A stretch of 22,699 bases of DNA from Pseudomonadota bacterium (GTDB lineage: Bacteria > Pseudomonadota > Gammaproteobacteria > Steroidobacterales > Steroidobacteraceae). A program made the translations under genes and the position numbers. Numbering within the stretch: position 1 is the first letter of the stretch; each line of letters opens with the position of its first letter. The notes beneath the pieces are model-generated. The model had not been told where the DNA came from. It worked only from the letters and a program-made list of their open reading frames with translations, and searched no databases. The stretch spans positions 1 to 22,699 of the forward strand of contig JAKADE010000005.1 of assembly GCA_021820785.1 (NCBI GenBank), in the 5' to 3' direction. Shown piece after piece: positions 6,802-15,227 of the stretch.

Positions 6802-7929
6802 ATGTCTCGGCAGACAGAGTGTGCGCACGTCATCGGCCTGGAGGGGCTTCAGCAGCTGCTCGATGCGCTGCGGGAACGCGGCTACCGGACACTGGGGCCG
6901 ACACTACGGGACGGTGCCATCGCCTATGAGGACATCGAGTCGGTCGAGGCGCTGCCCCGCGGCTGGACCGACGAGCAGTCCGCTGGCGCTTATCGCCTGC
7001 GACGCAGCGACACGGACACCGTGTTCGGCTTCGCCGTGGGACCGCAGAGTTGGAAGCGTCATCTGTTTCCGGCCCACCAGGTCCTCTGGCGCGCTCGCGT
7101 CGACGGCGGCACGGTGCAGCTCGATCGCGAGCCGCACAGCGAAGCGCCGCTGGCCCTCATCGGCGTGCGCGCCTGCGAACTGCACGCGCTGGCCATCCAG
7201 GATCGCGTCTGGCTCGGGGGCGCGGCGCCGGATCCCGAGTACCGCGCCCGGCGCGCCGATGCGTTCATCGTGGCAGTGAACTGCTCGCATGCCGGCGGCA
7301 CCTGCTTCTGCGTCTCGATGCGCACCGGCCCGCAGGTCACCACGGGGTACGATCTGGCGCTGACGGAACTCGGCGCCGCAGGCGGCCCGACCTTTCTCGT
7401 CACCTGCGCCACGGAGGCCGGTGCTGCCGTGCTCGAGACGGTGACGCACCGGGCCGCCCGCAACGAGGAGATCGTTGCGGCGCAGGCGGTCGTGGCGCAC
7501 ACGGCCGCCACCATGGGTCGCGCGATGCCCGAGACGGACCTGGTCACGCTGCTGCTCGGCAATCCTGAACACCCGCGCTGGAACGCCCTCGCCGACCGTT
7601 GCCTCGCGTGCGGCAACTGCACGATGGTCTGTCCGACCTGCTTCTGCACGAATCTGCAGGATACGAGTGATCTGGGCGGACAGCAGGTCACGCGCACGCG
7701 CCGCTGGGACTCGTGCTTCAGCGTCGATTTCGCCTACGTTCACGGCGGCAGCGTCCGCCCGGGCATCCGCGCCCGCTATCGTCAGTGGATGACTCACAAA
7801 CTCGCGACGTGGCAGCAGCAGTTCGGCACCTCCGGGTGTGTCGGCTGCGGGCGCTGCATCAGCTGGTGTCCGGTCGGCATCGACATCACCGAGGAAGTCG
7901 CCGCGCTGCACACCGAGGCGCCGGCTTGA
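6802..7929 (+). CDS. hydB: Group 3b-type [NiFe] hydrogenase beta subunit (4Fe-4S protein)
   Basis: 375 residues. The C-terminal part has two ferredoxin-like cysteine sets: [16 protein letters not shown] from about residue 268, and [16 protein letters not shown] from about 347. They would bind two [4Fe-4S] clusters that carry electrons between the hydrogenase dimer and the diaphorase subunit. The N-terminal region contains [14 protein letters not shown] and [11 protein letters not shown], characteristic of the beta subunit of soluble sulfhydrogenase-type enzymes and of related anaerobic sulfite reductase A subunits. The adjacent large and small hydrogenase subunits decide between these. ATG 6802 has GAGGGA at 6790-6795 with ideal spacing; ATG 6763 and earlier starts are unsupported. 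It is the first gene of the operon, and the next gene begins ten bases after its stop. Confidence 0.92.
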   Translation: MSRQTECAHVIGLEGLQQLLDALRERGYRTLGPTLRDGAIAYEDIESVEALPRGWTDEQSAGAYRLRRSDTDTVFGFAVGPQSWKRHLFPAHQVLWRARVDGGTVQLDREPHSEAPLALIGVRACELHALAIQDRVWLGGAAPDPEYRARRADAFIVAVNCSHAGGTCFCVSMRTGPQVTTGYDLALTELGAAGGPTFLVTCATEAGAAVLETVTHRAARNEEIVAAQAVVAHTAATMGRAMPETDLVTLLLGNPEHPRWNALADRCLACGNCTMVCPTCFCTNLQDTSDLGGQQVTRTRRWDSCFSVDFAYVHGGSVRPGIRARYRQWMTHKLATWQQQFGTSGCVGCGRCISWCPVGIDITEEVAALHTEAPA

Positions 7930-7939
7930 GGAGCACACC

Positions 7940-8401
7940 GTGCAGCCCCTGGAGCAGATCATCGCGGAACATCCGGTCTTCTCAGGCGTCAGCGCCGCCT
8001 ATCTGCAGCTGATCAGCGGCTGCGCGCGCAACGTGCGCATCGACCCCGGTCAGTTTCTGCTGCGCCACGGCGAGCCGGCGCACAGGCTGTACCTGCTGCG
8101 CCACGGCCACGTCGTGCTGGAGATTGCCGCGGCCGGCCGGGGCATACTCGCCGTGCAGACGCTCGGTCCGGGGGAGCTGGTCGGCCTCTCCTGGCTGGTG
8201 CCGCCGTACCAATGGTCCTATGACGTCCGGGCGCTCGAAGTCGTCCGTGCGGTGCAGATCGACGCGGACTGTCTGCGCCGCAAGAGCGAAGCCGACCACG
8301 ACTTCGGCTACGAGATGATGAAGCGCTTCATGCCGGTGCTCGTGCAGCGCCTGCAGGCGACGCGGCTGCAGCTCCTCGATGTGTATGGCTCCGGCCGCTG
8401 A
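7940..8401 (+). CDS. Cyclic nucleotide-binding-fold protein without a DNA-binding domain, inside the hydrogenase operon
   Basis: 153 residues, essentially one cNMP-binding beta-roll. It starts like Crp-type domains ([20 protein letters not shown]), continues with [24 protein letters not shown], and has the phosphate-binding-cassette region at [15 protein letters not shown]. It ends after one helix with no helix-turn-helix. The cassette lacks the Arg-Ala-(Ala/Thr) end of true cAMP sites, so ligand binding is uncertain. GTG 7940 has GAGGAG at 7928-7933. It sits between the beta and gamma subunit genes and overlaps the gamma gene by 23 bases, so it is made together with the hydrogenase. From memory, similar proteins occur in other group 3b clusters. 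An assembly or regulatory role is plausible but not shown. Confidence 0.88.
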   Translation: MQPLEQIIAEHPVFSGVSAAYLQLISGCARNVRIDPGQFLLRHGEPAHRLYLLRHGHVVLEIAAAGRGILAVQTLGPGELVGLSWLVPPYQWSYDVRALEVVRAVQIDADCLRRKSEADHDFGYEMMKRFMPVLVQRLQATRLQLLDVYGSGR

Positions 8402-9245
8402 GCTCCCGGTGCGCCAGACGGCACCCGACGCCCTCCTGCCCCGGGTGGCACGTGTATACCGGCGCCGGCGCGACGCGCCGGGGGTGTGGACCCTCGAACT
8501 GCAGGCTGACGGCGAGCCACCGCCGCCGTTCACGGCCGGCCAGTTCAACATGCTCACGGCATTCGGCGTCGGCGAAGTACCGATCAGTTTCTCCGGCGAC
8601 CCGGCGGCGCCGCAGCGCGTCGTGCACACCGTCCGCGCGGTCGGTGCGGTGTCCGACGCCCTGGTCCGGCTCGACGCGGGCGCGCCGCTCGGGGTGCGCG
8701 GACCCTACGGCAAGGGGTGGCCGCTCGAGGCCGCGGACGGCCGTGACGTGCTGCTTGTGGCGGGCGGTCTCGGGCTCGCGCCGCTGCGTCCGGCGCTCTA
8801 CCAGCTGCTCGCGCAGCGCGAGCGGCATGGGCGGATTACCCTGCTCTACGGCACGCGCAGCCCGCAGGACATTCTCTTCCGGCGGGAGCTCGAGGCCTGG
8901 GGCGCTCGCGGCGACCTCGCGCTCGAGATTACGGTCGACCACGCGACGACGGCCTGGCATGGACACGTCGGCGTGGTCACCGCGCTCATTGCGCGTGCGC
9001 CCTTCGATCCGCAGCGCACGCTCGCGCTGCTGTGCGGTCCGGAAATCATGATGCGCTTTACCGCCGAGGCGCTGTGTGCGGCGGGCGTGGCGCCCGCGGC
9101 GATCCACCTGTCGATGGAGCGCAGCATGAAATGCGGTATCGGCACCTGCGGCCACTGCCAGTTCGGCGGCCATCTGCTCTGCCGTGACGGTCCGGTGCTG
9201 CCCTATGCGCTGCTGCGCGAGCCGCTGCGCGTGCGGGAGCTGTGA
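8379..9245 (+). CDS. hydG: Hydrogenase gamma subunit (FAD/NAD(P)-binding diaphorase)
   Basis: 288 residues. The N-terminal FAD-binding barrel of the ferredoxin reductase type includes [20 protein letters not shown]. The nucleotide-binding domain has [16 protein letters not shown] (about 125-140) and [16 protein letters not shown]. Near the C-terminus, [10 protein letters not shown] plus a later LLC form a four-cysteine set for a [2Fe-2S] cluster, as in dihydroorotate dehydrogenase electron-transfer subunits and hydrogenase gamma subunits. It links the iron-sulfur chain to NAD(P). Two starts are close together (ATG 8379, ATG 8385), both inside the end of the preceding gene. The stop overlaps the start of the small subunit gene (ATGA-type junction), which points to coupled translation. 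Confidence 0.93.
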   Translation: MCMAPAAELPVRQTAPDALLPRVARVYRRRRDAPGVWTLELQADGEPPPPFTAGQFNMLTAFGVGEVPISFSGDPAAPQRVVHTVRAVGAVSDALVRLDAGAPLGVRGPYGKGWPLEAADGRDVLLVAGGLGLAPLRPALYQLLAQRERHGRITLLYGTRSPQDILFRRELEAWGARGDLALEITVDHATTAWHGHVGVVTALIARAPFDPQRTLALLCGPEIMMRFTAEALCAAGVAPAAIHLSMERSMKCGIGTCGHCQFGGHLLCRDGPVLPYALLREPLRVREL

Positions 9246-10027
9246 TGCCCCGGACGCGGCGCAAACCCCGGCTCGCGGTCTGGAAATTCGCCTCCTGCGA
9301 CGGCTGCCAGCTCAGTCTGCTCGATTGCGAGGAGGCGCTGCTCGAGCTCGCCGGGGTGCTCGAGTTCGCCTATTTTCCGGAGGCCCTGAGCCGCCCCGTA
9401 CGCGGGCGCTACGCCCTCTCGCTGGTCGAGGGGTCGATCAGTACTCCGAAGGATGCCGAGCGCATCCGCGCCGTGCGCCGCCGCTCCGATCACCTGGTCA
9501 CCCTTGGCGCCTGCGCCACGGCCGGGGGCATCCAGGCGCTGCGCAACTTCGCCGCCGCCGGGGAATTCGCCGCCGCCGTCTATGCTCACCCGCAGTACCT
9601 TGCCACGCTCGCGCACTCGAGCGCGATCAGTGCGCATGTGCCGGTCGATTTCGAGCTGCGCGGCTGCCCGGTAAACAAGCTGCAGCTGCTCGAGGTGATC
9701 AGCGCATTTCTGCGCCGACGCCGCCCCGCCATCCCGGCCTACAGCCTGTGCATCGAGTGCAAATCACTGGCGCGCACCTGCGTGCTCGTGGCCGGGCGGC
9801 AGGCCTGCCTGGGGCCGGTCACCCAGGCCGGCTGCGGGGCGATCTGTCCGGGCTGTCACCGGGGCTGCTATGGCTGCTTCGGTCCGCAGGAGACCCCCAA
9901 CACGACCGCCTTGAGCGACACGCTGTTCAGGCTCGGTGTGTCGCGCGCTGCGCTGCAGCGCCTGTACCGTACGTTCAACGCGGACGCGCCGGCCTTCCGA
10001 CGCGAGAGTGAGCGCCATGGCGAGTAG
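9245..10027 (+). CDS. hydD: [NiFe] hydrogenase small (delta) subunit
   Basis: 260 residues and no twin-arginine signal peptide, so it is cytosolic. The proximal cluster ligands appear as [11 protein letters not shown] (C18, C21), GACATAGG (about 88-95) and RGCPVNK (about 139-145). A cysteine-rich C-terminal part ([39 protein letters not shown]) supplies the medial and distal clusters in the group 3 arrangement. GGAG at 9236-9239 sits five bases before ATG 9245, which shares bases with the stop of the gamma gene. Its 3' end overlaps the large subunit gene by 11 bases. It relays electrons from the NiFe site to the beta/gamma module. Confidence 0.95.
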   Translation: MPRTRRKPRLAVWKFASCDGCQLSLLDCEEALLELAGVLEFAYFPEALSRPVRGRYALSLVEGSISTPKDAERIRAVRRRSDHLVTLGACATAGGIQALRNFAAAGEFAAAVYAHPQYLATLAHSSAISAHVPVDFELRGCPVNKLQLLEVISAFLRRRRPAIPAYSLCIECKSLARTCVLVAGRQACLGPVTQAGCGAICPGCHRGCYGCFGPQETPNTTALSDTLFRLGVSRAALQRLYRTFNADAPAFRRESERHGE

Positions 10028-11303
10028 GACGCTGCGGATCGACGGTCTCACGCGCGTCGAGGGCGAAGGCTCGGTGAAACTGCGGGTGCGCGACGGCGAG
10101 GTGCGCAGTGCGCAACTGCGCATTTTCGAGCCGCCGCGCTTCTTCGAGGCGCTGCTGCGCGGTCGGGCCTACACCGAAGCGCCCGACATCACCGCACGCA
10201 TCTGCGGCATCTGTCCGGTGGCCTACCAGATGAGTGCGGTGCATGCGCTCGAGGACGCCCTGGCGATCGAGGTGCCCCCGGCGATCCGCGACCTGCGCCG
10301 GCTGCTCTACTGCGGGGAGTGGATCGAGAGCCACGCGCTGCACATCACGCTGCTGCACGCACCGGATTTTCTCGGCTACGACAGCGGCATCGCCATGGCG
10401 CGCGAGCACGGCGAGGCGGTGCGGCGCGGACTGGCGCTGAAACAGGCCGGCAACGCCGTCATCGCTGCGCTCGGCGGTCGCGAGGTGCATCCGGTGACGG
10501 TGCGGGTGGGGGGATTTCACCGCGTGCCGCACCCGCGCGAGCTCGCACCGCTCGCCGAGCGGCTGCGCTGGGCGCGCGAGGCGGCACTGGAAACCGTCCG
10601 CTGGACCGGGGCGTTCGAGTTTCCGGACTGTGAACGGCCGTACACCTTCCTCGCCTTGAGCCATCCGCACGAATATCCATTCAACGCCGGACGCATCGTC
10701 TCTAACCAGGGCCTCGACATTCCGGCGCAGGCATTCGAGCATGCCATCCGCGAGCACCAGGTCCGCCACTCGCATGCGCTGCAGGCCGAACTGCCCGGCA
10801 CAGGGGCCTATCTCACCGGCCCGCTCGCGCGCTACAGCCTGAACTTCGAGCGCCTGGCACCGATCGCGCGCGAGGCGGCGCGGGCCGCCGGCCTTGGCAC
10901 GCGCTGCATCAACCCGTTTCGCAGCATCGTGGTGCGCGCGGTCGAGATCCTGCACGCCTGCGAGGAGGCCCTGACGCTGATCGGTCGCTACGAGGTTCCG
11001 GCACGGGCGGCCTGCGAGTGCGAACCGCGCGCCGCCACGGGGATGGCCGCGACCGAAGCGCCGCGCGGACTGCTGTATCACCGCTACGACCTTGCCGCCG
11101 ACGGCATCATCCGCCTCGCGCGCATCGTGCCGCCGACCGCGCAGAACCAGGCCGCGATCGAGGAGGACCTGCGCCGCTTCAGCGGCGAGTGGCTCGCCGG
11201 TCCGACCGAAATGCTGCGCCGCCGCTGCGAGCAGCTGGTGCGCAACCACGATCCGTGCATCTCCTGCGCCACGCATTTCCTGCGCCTGGAGATCAACGCG
11301 TGA
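10017..11303 (+). CDS. hydA: [NiFe] hydrogenase large (alpha) subunit
   Basis: 428 residues. The L1 motif [12 protein letters not shown] has C63 and C66. The L2 motif DPCISCATH at the C-terminus has C414 and C417. These four cysteines ligate the Ni-Fe(CN)2CO centre. TRVEGEG (12-18) is the conserved N-terminal glutamate motif. The L1 and L2 forms fit group 3b bidirectional NAD(P)-linked enzymes. After H420 the protein carries an eight-residue tail (FLRLEINA), the expected peptide removed by the maturation protease after nickel insertion. ATG 10017 overlaps the end of the small subunit gene. The protease gene starts within its stop codon (GTGA junction). No accessory hyp genes for NiFe(CN)2CO assembly are in the window, so they must be elsewhere. 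Confidence 0.96.
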   Translation: MASRTLRIDGLTRVEGEGSVKLRVRDGEVRSAQLRIFEPPRFFEALLRGRAYTEAPDITARICGICPVAYQMSAVHALEDALAIEVPPAIRDLRRLLYCGEWIESHALHITLLHAPDFLGYDSGIAMAREHGEAVRRGLALKQAGNAVIAALGGREVHPVTVRVGGFHRVPHPRELAPLAERLRWAREAALETVRWTGAFEFPDCERPYTFLALSHPHEYPFNAGRIVSNQGLDIPAQAFEHAIREHQVRHSHALQAELPGTGAYLTGPLARYSLNFERLAPIAREAARAAGLGTRCINPFRSIVVRAVEILHACEEALTLIGRYEVPARAACECEPRAATGMAATEAPRGLLYHRYDLAADGIIRLARIVPPTAQNQAAIEEDLRRFSGEWLAGPTEMLRRRCEQLVRNHDPCISCATHFLRLEINA

Positions 11304-11842
11304 CGCCCTCCGGGACGCGCCGGCGGGTGATCGGCCTGGGCAATGCCTGGCGCGGCGATGATGCCGCGGGCCTCGCCTGCCTCGCGGCGCTGCGCGGACG
11401 GGTGCCGGCCGACGTCGTGCTCATCGCCAGTGACGGCGATCCGGCCGCCCTGCTCGAGCAGCTCTCAGGCGCCGTGGTGGTCTATCTGATCGATGCGTGC
11501 CGCTCGGGACACGTGCCCGGAACGGTGCATCGGGTGGACGTTGCGCACCACCCGCTCTGTCTGCCGAACGGCGCGACCTCCAGCCACGGCCTGGGGCTCG
11601 CCACGGCCCTCGAGCTGGCGCGCACGTTCGGCAGCGTGCCGGCGCAGTGCCAGGTGTTTGCGATCGAGGCCGGCCACTGCGCCCTGGGGGCGCCGCTCTG
11701 TGCCTCCGTGCGAACCGCCGTGGTCCGCGTCGCGCAGGACATTCAGCGTCGGCTCAGCCCGCCGCAGCCGGCGTGCTCGTCGTCGGAGGCTTTGCCACAG
11801 GCTTGTGATGCGCGCTCGGACCGCACCCCTTGGTCCAGGTGA
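11300..11842 (+). CDS. Hydrogenase maturation protease (HyaD/HycI family)
   Basis: 180 residues. The N-terminus has [18 protein letters not shown], the glycine-asparagine and acidic motif of the family. D65 in YLIDACRSG and H96 in SSHGLGLA fit the second and third metal ligands that sense nickel in the large subunit precursor. It cleaves the C-terminal tail of the large subunit after the L2 histidine. The GTG start at 11300 has GGAG at 11288-11291 and overlaps the hydA stop, so stoichiometry is probably coupled. The last 30 residues or so (after QRRLSPPQ) are polar, unlike the family, and are encoded in DNA that also holds the end of the opposite-strand lipoprotein gene. The tail may therefore be a non-functional extension. 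Confidence 0.93.
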   Translation: MTPSGTRRRVIGLGNAWRGDDAAGLACLAALRGRVPADVVLIASDGDPAALLEQLSGAVVVYLIDACRSGHVPGTVHRVDVAHHPLCLPNGATSSHGLGLATALELARTFGSVPAQCQVFAIEAGHCALGAPLCASVRTAVVRVAQDIQRRLSPPQPACSSSEALPQACDARSDRTPWSR

Positions 11843-12149
11843 CTTCCCGGATCACGTCCGAGCGGTCCGTGTGCACCGTCACGTCGCAGCCGGCATAGTT
11901 GTATTGATTGAATCGCCAGGTCGCGATGCGCCGCCCGCGTACTTCGTGCAATCGAGCCGGGGTGCTCCAGCGCATCTCCAGGCTGAACAGCGACTTGCCG
12001 ATGTGCGCCTCGGCGGTGGCCGACGGATAATGCGCCGGTGTCGTGGCGCAGCCGCCCATCAGCGCCAGCACACCGAGCATTCCGAGACTGCCGAGCAGGC
12101 GGTGCGTGCGGCACGCGCCGAACCGTCGAGACCCTGCTGTATCGTTCAC
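11754..12149 (-). CDS. Small putative lipoprotein, function unknown
   Basis: 131 residues. A basic N-terminus (RTHR) and hydrophobic core (LLGSLGMLGVLALMGGC) end in a lipobox with the lipid-modified cysteine at 34. The rest is a compact domain containing IGKSLFSLEMRWSTPARLHE and a tail rich in Pro, Thr and Ala. The middle (RIATWRFNQYNYAGCDVTV) looks like the small beta-rich periplasmic domains of SmpA/OmlA-like lipoproteins, but I cannot assign a family. The start GTG 12149 is chosen because AAGGAG lies at 12159-12164; an ATG at 12191 would add 14 residues before the signal. It follows the broken kinase gene on the same strand by 105 bases. Its end overlaps the protease gene by 89 bases, tail to tail. 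Confidence 0.72.
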   Translation of the reverse strand: MNDTAGSRRFGACRTHRLLGSLGMLGVLALMGGCATTPAHYPSATAEAHIGKSLFSLEMRWSTPARLHEVRGRRIATWRFNQYNYAGCDVTVHTDRSDVIREVTWTKGCGPSAHHKPVAKPPTTSTPAAAG

Positions 12150-12254
12150 CCGCAGACACTCCTTGAGCCCGTCACATGCGGCGTACCGCACGCCCTGCGC
12201 GCCATTGTATGCCCGCCACGGGTGCGCTGCCCGCGACCCGCGCCGCCCTGTGAA

Positions 12255-13792
12255 TCAAGTCCGCGCCAGCATCTGCCCCACCGCGCCCAGCAGCTCCTCG
12301 GCCCGCAGCGGCAGGTGCGCCGTGCACCAGGACCCCTCGCTCGCGCGCTCCTGGGTGTCCTCGGACGCATCGGGGCGAAGCAGAATGGCCGGCGGCGACG
12401 CACCGAGACGCGCGCGCAGCGCGGCAATGACCTGCGCGGCGCGGGGAGTGCCCGCGAGGTCCGCGTCGCTGATCAGCAGATCGATCGGCACGCGGGAGTC
12501 GATCGCTGCGAGCGCGTCCGCCTCGGTTTCTGCGCCCGTGACTTCGTATCCGGCGCTGCGCAGCAGCTGCTGCGCAGCGCTTCGCACGCTCGACTCGTTG
12601 ACCTGAAGCAGGATCCGCGGCGCGCTCGCGCAGCGGATCGGCCCGTGCGCCTGGGCATCGGCCGGCTCGGCCGGCTCGGACGGCACGGTCAGCAGGAAGC
12701 GTGTACCGGCGCCCGGGGCAGACTGCACCTGCAGCTTCAATCCGAGCAGACTGACGATGCGGCTGACGATGCTCAGACCCAACCCGTAGCCGCTGCGCAC
12801 CACGTCCGCCGGGGTGTCGACCTGGAAGAACTCGTTGAAGATGAGCGGCAGCTGCTGCGAGGCGATGCCGATGCCGGTGTCGCGCACCTCGAGGTAGGCC
12901 AGCGGCGGCTCGAACCCGCAGCGCAGCAGGATTTCCCCGCGGACGGTGTACTTCAATGCGTTCGAGAGCAGGTTGCGCAGCACCTGCTCGAGCAGCGCCG
13001 CATCGGTGCGCAGCATGCCCTCCTCGACCTCCACGCGCAGCACGAGCCCTTTCTGTTCGGCCAGCGCGGCGAACTCCTGCTGCAGCGGCTCGAGCAGCGG
13101 GCGCGCCGCGAGCGCTTCAATCTGCGGACGGACCGCGCCGGACTCGAGCTTGCCGATGTCCAGCAGCGCGTTGACCAGGCGTGTCATCACGCCGATCGCC
13201 TGCTCCTGACGCTGCAGCGCATCGACAACGCCCGGATCGTGCGTCAGGCGCCGCAGCGTGCCGTTCAGCAGCGCCAGCGTCTGCAACGGCTGACGCAGAT
13301 CATGGCTGGCCGTCGCCAGGAAGCGGCTCTTCGCACCGCTCGCGCGCTCGGCGAGTTCACGCGCCTCGCGCGCGCCCGTTCGGCCGCCTCGCGCTGCGCA
13401 CCGAGCTGCCCCTCGATGCGCTTGCGGTCGCTGACGTCGCGAATCGCAGCGATCACCAGCGTACGTTCGGCGAACACCATCGGGCTCAGCGCGATTTCGA
13501 CGGGCACCTCCGAGCCGTCGCGGCGCCGCGCGTGCAGATCGAACCCCGGGCCCATCGGGCGGGTGCGCGGAGCAGCGAGAAACTCCGCACGCAGCGTCTC
13601 GTGCCGTGCGCGCAGCCGCTGCGGCAGCAGATGCTCGATCGGTTCGCTCGCGAGCTGCGCACCGGTGCAGCCGAACAGACGCTCCGCGGCGGCATTGGCG
13701 AAGAGGATGCATCCGGCTGCATCCACCATGAGAATCGCATCGGGCGCCGCCTGCAGCGCGCTCTCGAACAACGAAGTCGCAGACACAGACAC
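12255..13792 (-). pseudogene. PAS-histidine kinase-receiver hybrid, split by a frameshift
   Basis: The N-terminal frame (start GTG 13792 or 13786, with GGAGG at 13792-13796) encodes a PAS domain: FESALQAAPDAILMVDAAG to RDVSDRKRIEGQLGAQ. The rest is in another frame: H-box SHDLRQPLQTLALL, N-box NLLSNALKYT, DTGIGI, a GYGLGLSIVSRIV G2 box, and a C-terminal receiver-like domain with LLISDADL holding the likely acceptor aspartate. The frames meet in a (CG)4 run at 13367-13374. Removing two bases there restores a continuous coiled linker (ERAREARELAERASGAKSRF). All catalytic motifs are intact, so this is either a recent mutation, a phase-variable tract or a sequencing error. It lies 86 bases after the Crp/Fnr gene on the same strand. 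Confidence 0.85.
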
Positions 13793-13878
13793 CTCCGGCT
13801 CCGGCGCTCATCCTAACGTCGGCGGGCATCCACAGGGTGTCACGGAGGTTACAGCGCCCTCGGGGCCGGGGGGCAGGG

Positions 13879-14595
13879 TCAGCCCGGGCGCTCGGCAGCC
13901 ACCGGGCGCAGCGCCGGTGCGCCTGTATCACGCTGGGCGCGTGCGAGCAAGCGCTCGAGGTCCACCGCGTGAGGCGCTCCGTCCTGCAGTTGGACCACCC
14001 CCTGGGCACTCAGCTGCGCCAGGGCGCGGCTGACGACGACACGCACCGAGCCGATCATGGCGGCGAGCTCGCGCTGCGGCAGATCGCGCAGCAGGTTGTC
14101 CTCGCCGGCCTCGAAGTGCCGCAGCAGCAGATGCGCCAGACGGGTCGGGGTGTCGTAGAGCGCAAGGTCGCTCGCCAGATCGGCCAGCTCGCGCAGCTTC
14201 GCGGCGCAGTAGCGGTGCGCGGCGAGGTCGAGCGGGCGCAACCAGCGCAGCCACCCGCTCCAGGTCGCCAGCGGCGCCCGCAGCATGCGCACGGGCGTGA
14301 GGCTCCAGGCGCTCACCGCATGGGGCCGCCCGTCGAGCAGACTGACCACGTCGAAGCCATCGCCCGGACCCAGCAGCCACAGTGTCAGTTCACGACCGTC
14401 CTCGGCACTGGAGCGAACGATCTTCACGCGGCCGGAGACGATCAGCCGGAACTGCTGCGTGGACTGCGCCGGACCCATCAGCTGGCGCCTCGCCGGTGCG
14501 CTCTCCTCGCTCATCGCCGCGAGCAGGCGACGCAGGGTCGGCGGGTCGATGCCGGCAAAGAGCGGGCTGGCGCGCAGGACGGTGAGCATCTCCAT
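13879..14595 (-). CDS. Crp/Fnr family transcriptional regulator
   Basis: 238 residues. An N-terminal cNMP-binding-like beta-roll (LRASPLFAGIDPPTLRRLL, then LIVSGRVKIVRSS) is followed by the long dimerisation helix and a C-terminal winged helix: LPQRELAAMIGSVRVVVSRALAQL at about 172-195. There is no N-terminal cysteine cluster, so it is not an FNR-type oxygen sensor. The phosphate cassette (GPGDGFDVVSLLDGRPHAVS) lacks the Gly-Glu of cAMP sites, so the effector is unknown. In the recognition helix the usual Glu after Arg is Val (R185-V186). ATG 14595 is chosen because the family normally begins a few residues before LRASPLF; no clear Shine-Dalgarno site is seen. It is divergent from the TonB receptor gene and possibly regulates it or the adjacent hydrogenase. 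Confidence 0.9.
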   Translation of the reverse strand: MEMLTVLRASPLFAGIDPPTLRRLLAAMSEESAPARRQLMGPAQSTQQFRLIVSGRVKIVRSSAEDGRELTLWLLGPGDGFDVVSLLDGRPHAVSAWSLTPVRMLRAPLATWSGWLRWLRPLDLAAHRYCAAKLRELADLASDLALYDTPTRLAHLLLRHFEAGEDNLLRDLPQRELAAMIGSVRVVVSRALAQLSAQGVVQLQDGAPHAVDLERLLARAQRDTGAPALRPVAAERPG

Positions 14596-15227
14596 GAGCG
14601 CAGATCGTGCGCGGCCGTGGCACACCGGGGCAATGCGCACTGACCGCACCGCGATGCGCCGGTCACCGACGCCGGTGCGCACTTACCACGATGCCCTGCG
14701 CAGGCCGCCTCGGCGCGGCGCCCCCCCGCTCCGCCGACCCGCGATGACGCACCGGCCGGATCGCGCAGGACCGGACGAAGACTGCGCATCGCCTCCCGCC
14801 TCATCGCCCCGGGGCCACCGAGGCGTTCCGCGGGACCCGTCTGGTCAGGCCGCAGCCGCGCCCTCGGGTGGCCGGAGCGGCGATGCCGGGGCGTGGTGCT
14901 GCACCGATCGGCCGGGCGTGCCACCCGTGGCCCTGCCGGCAGCGGCGCCGGCCAGGCATGTGTCATTCGCGCCACAACGACCATCGCCCGGCCGGCGCAC
15001 TCCACTGCGCGCTGCAGCCGGCACCGCTGTCATCGTGCGGCATCGCGTCACGAGTGCACCATGCCCGCGCCGATCGGCGTGCCTTCGACTCTCTCTAATG
15101 GGCGTTCGGTGCAACATTACTGTCACAAATCCGCAACGCCAGTGTCATTCTGAACGCCTACTGTGCGAGCCCTCGATGCGCGGTCGCGCCCGCGCAACGC
15201 AAATAAAACGTCACGAGGAAACGCACC
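14596..15227. other. Gene-free divergent region between the Crp/Fnr and TonB receptor genes
   Basis: 632 bases without a convincing gene. Most of it is very GC-rich and has chance open frames on both strands, with no recognisable protein. The part from about 15090 to 15220 is clearly lower in GC and probably holds the receptor promoter, though I could not pick a firm -35/-10 pair. I looked for cobalamin (B12 box), TPP and FMN riboswitch cores and saw none. The nonamer GTGTCATTC occurs twice (14960-14968, 15142-15150), which is not significant by itself. Confidence 0.6.

Noticed and set aside
11493..14033. Very long open frame (846 codons) on the plus strand
   Set aside because: It runs antisense through the kinase and lipoprotein genes, is rich in Arg/Ala/Gln with no domain pattern, and is the usual by-product of GC-rich codon use on the other strand.
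14960..15150. Nonamer GTGTCATTC repeated twice as an operator pair
   Set aside because: A nine-base repeat is expected by chance about once in two regions of this size, and the copies are 182 bases apart.
14596..15227. Riboswitch upstream of the TonB receptor (cobalamin or other)
   Set aside because: No B12 box, TPP or FMN core sequence could be found by eye.
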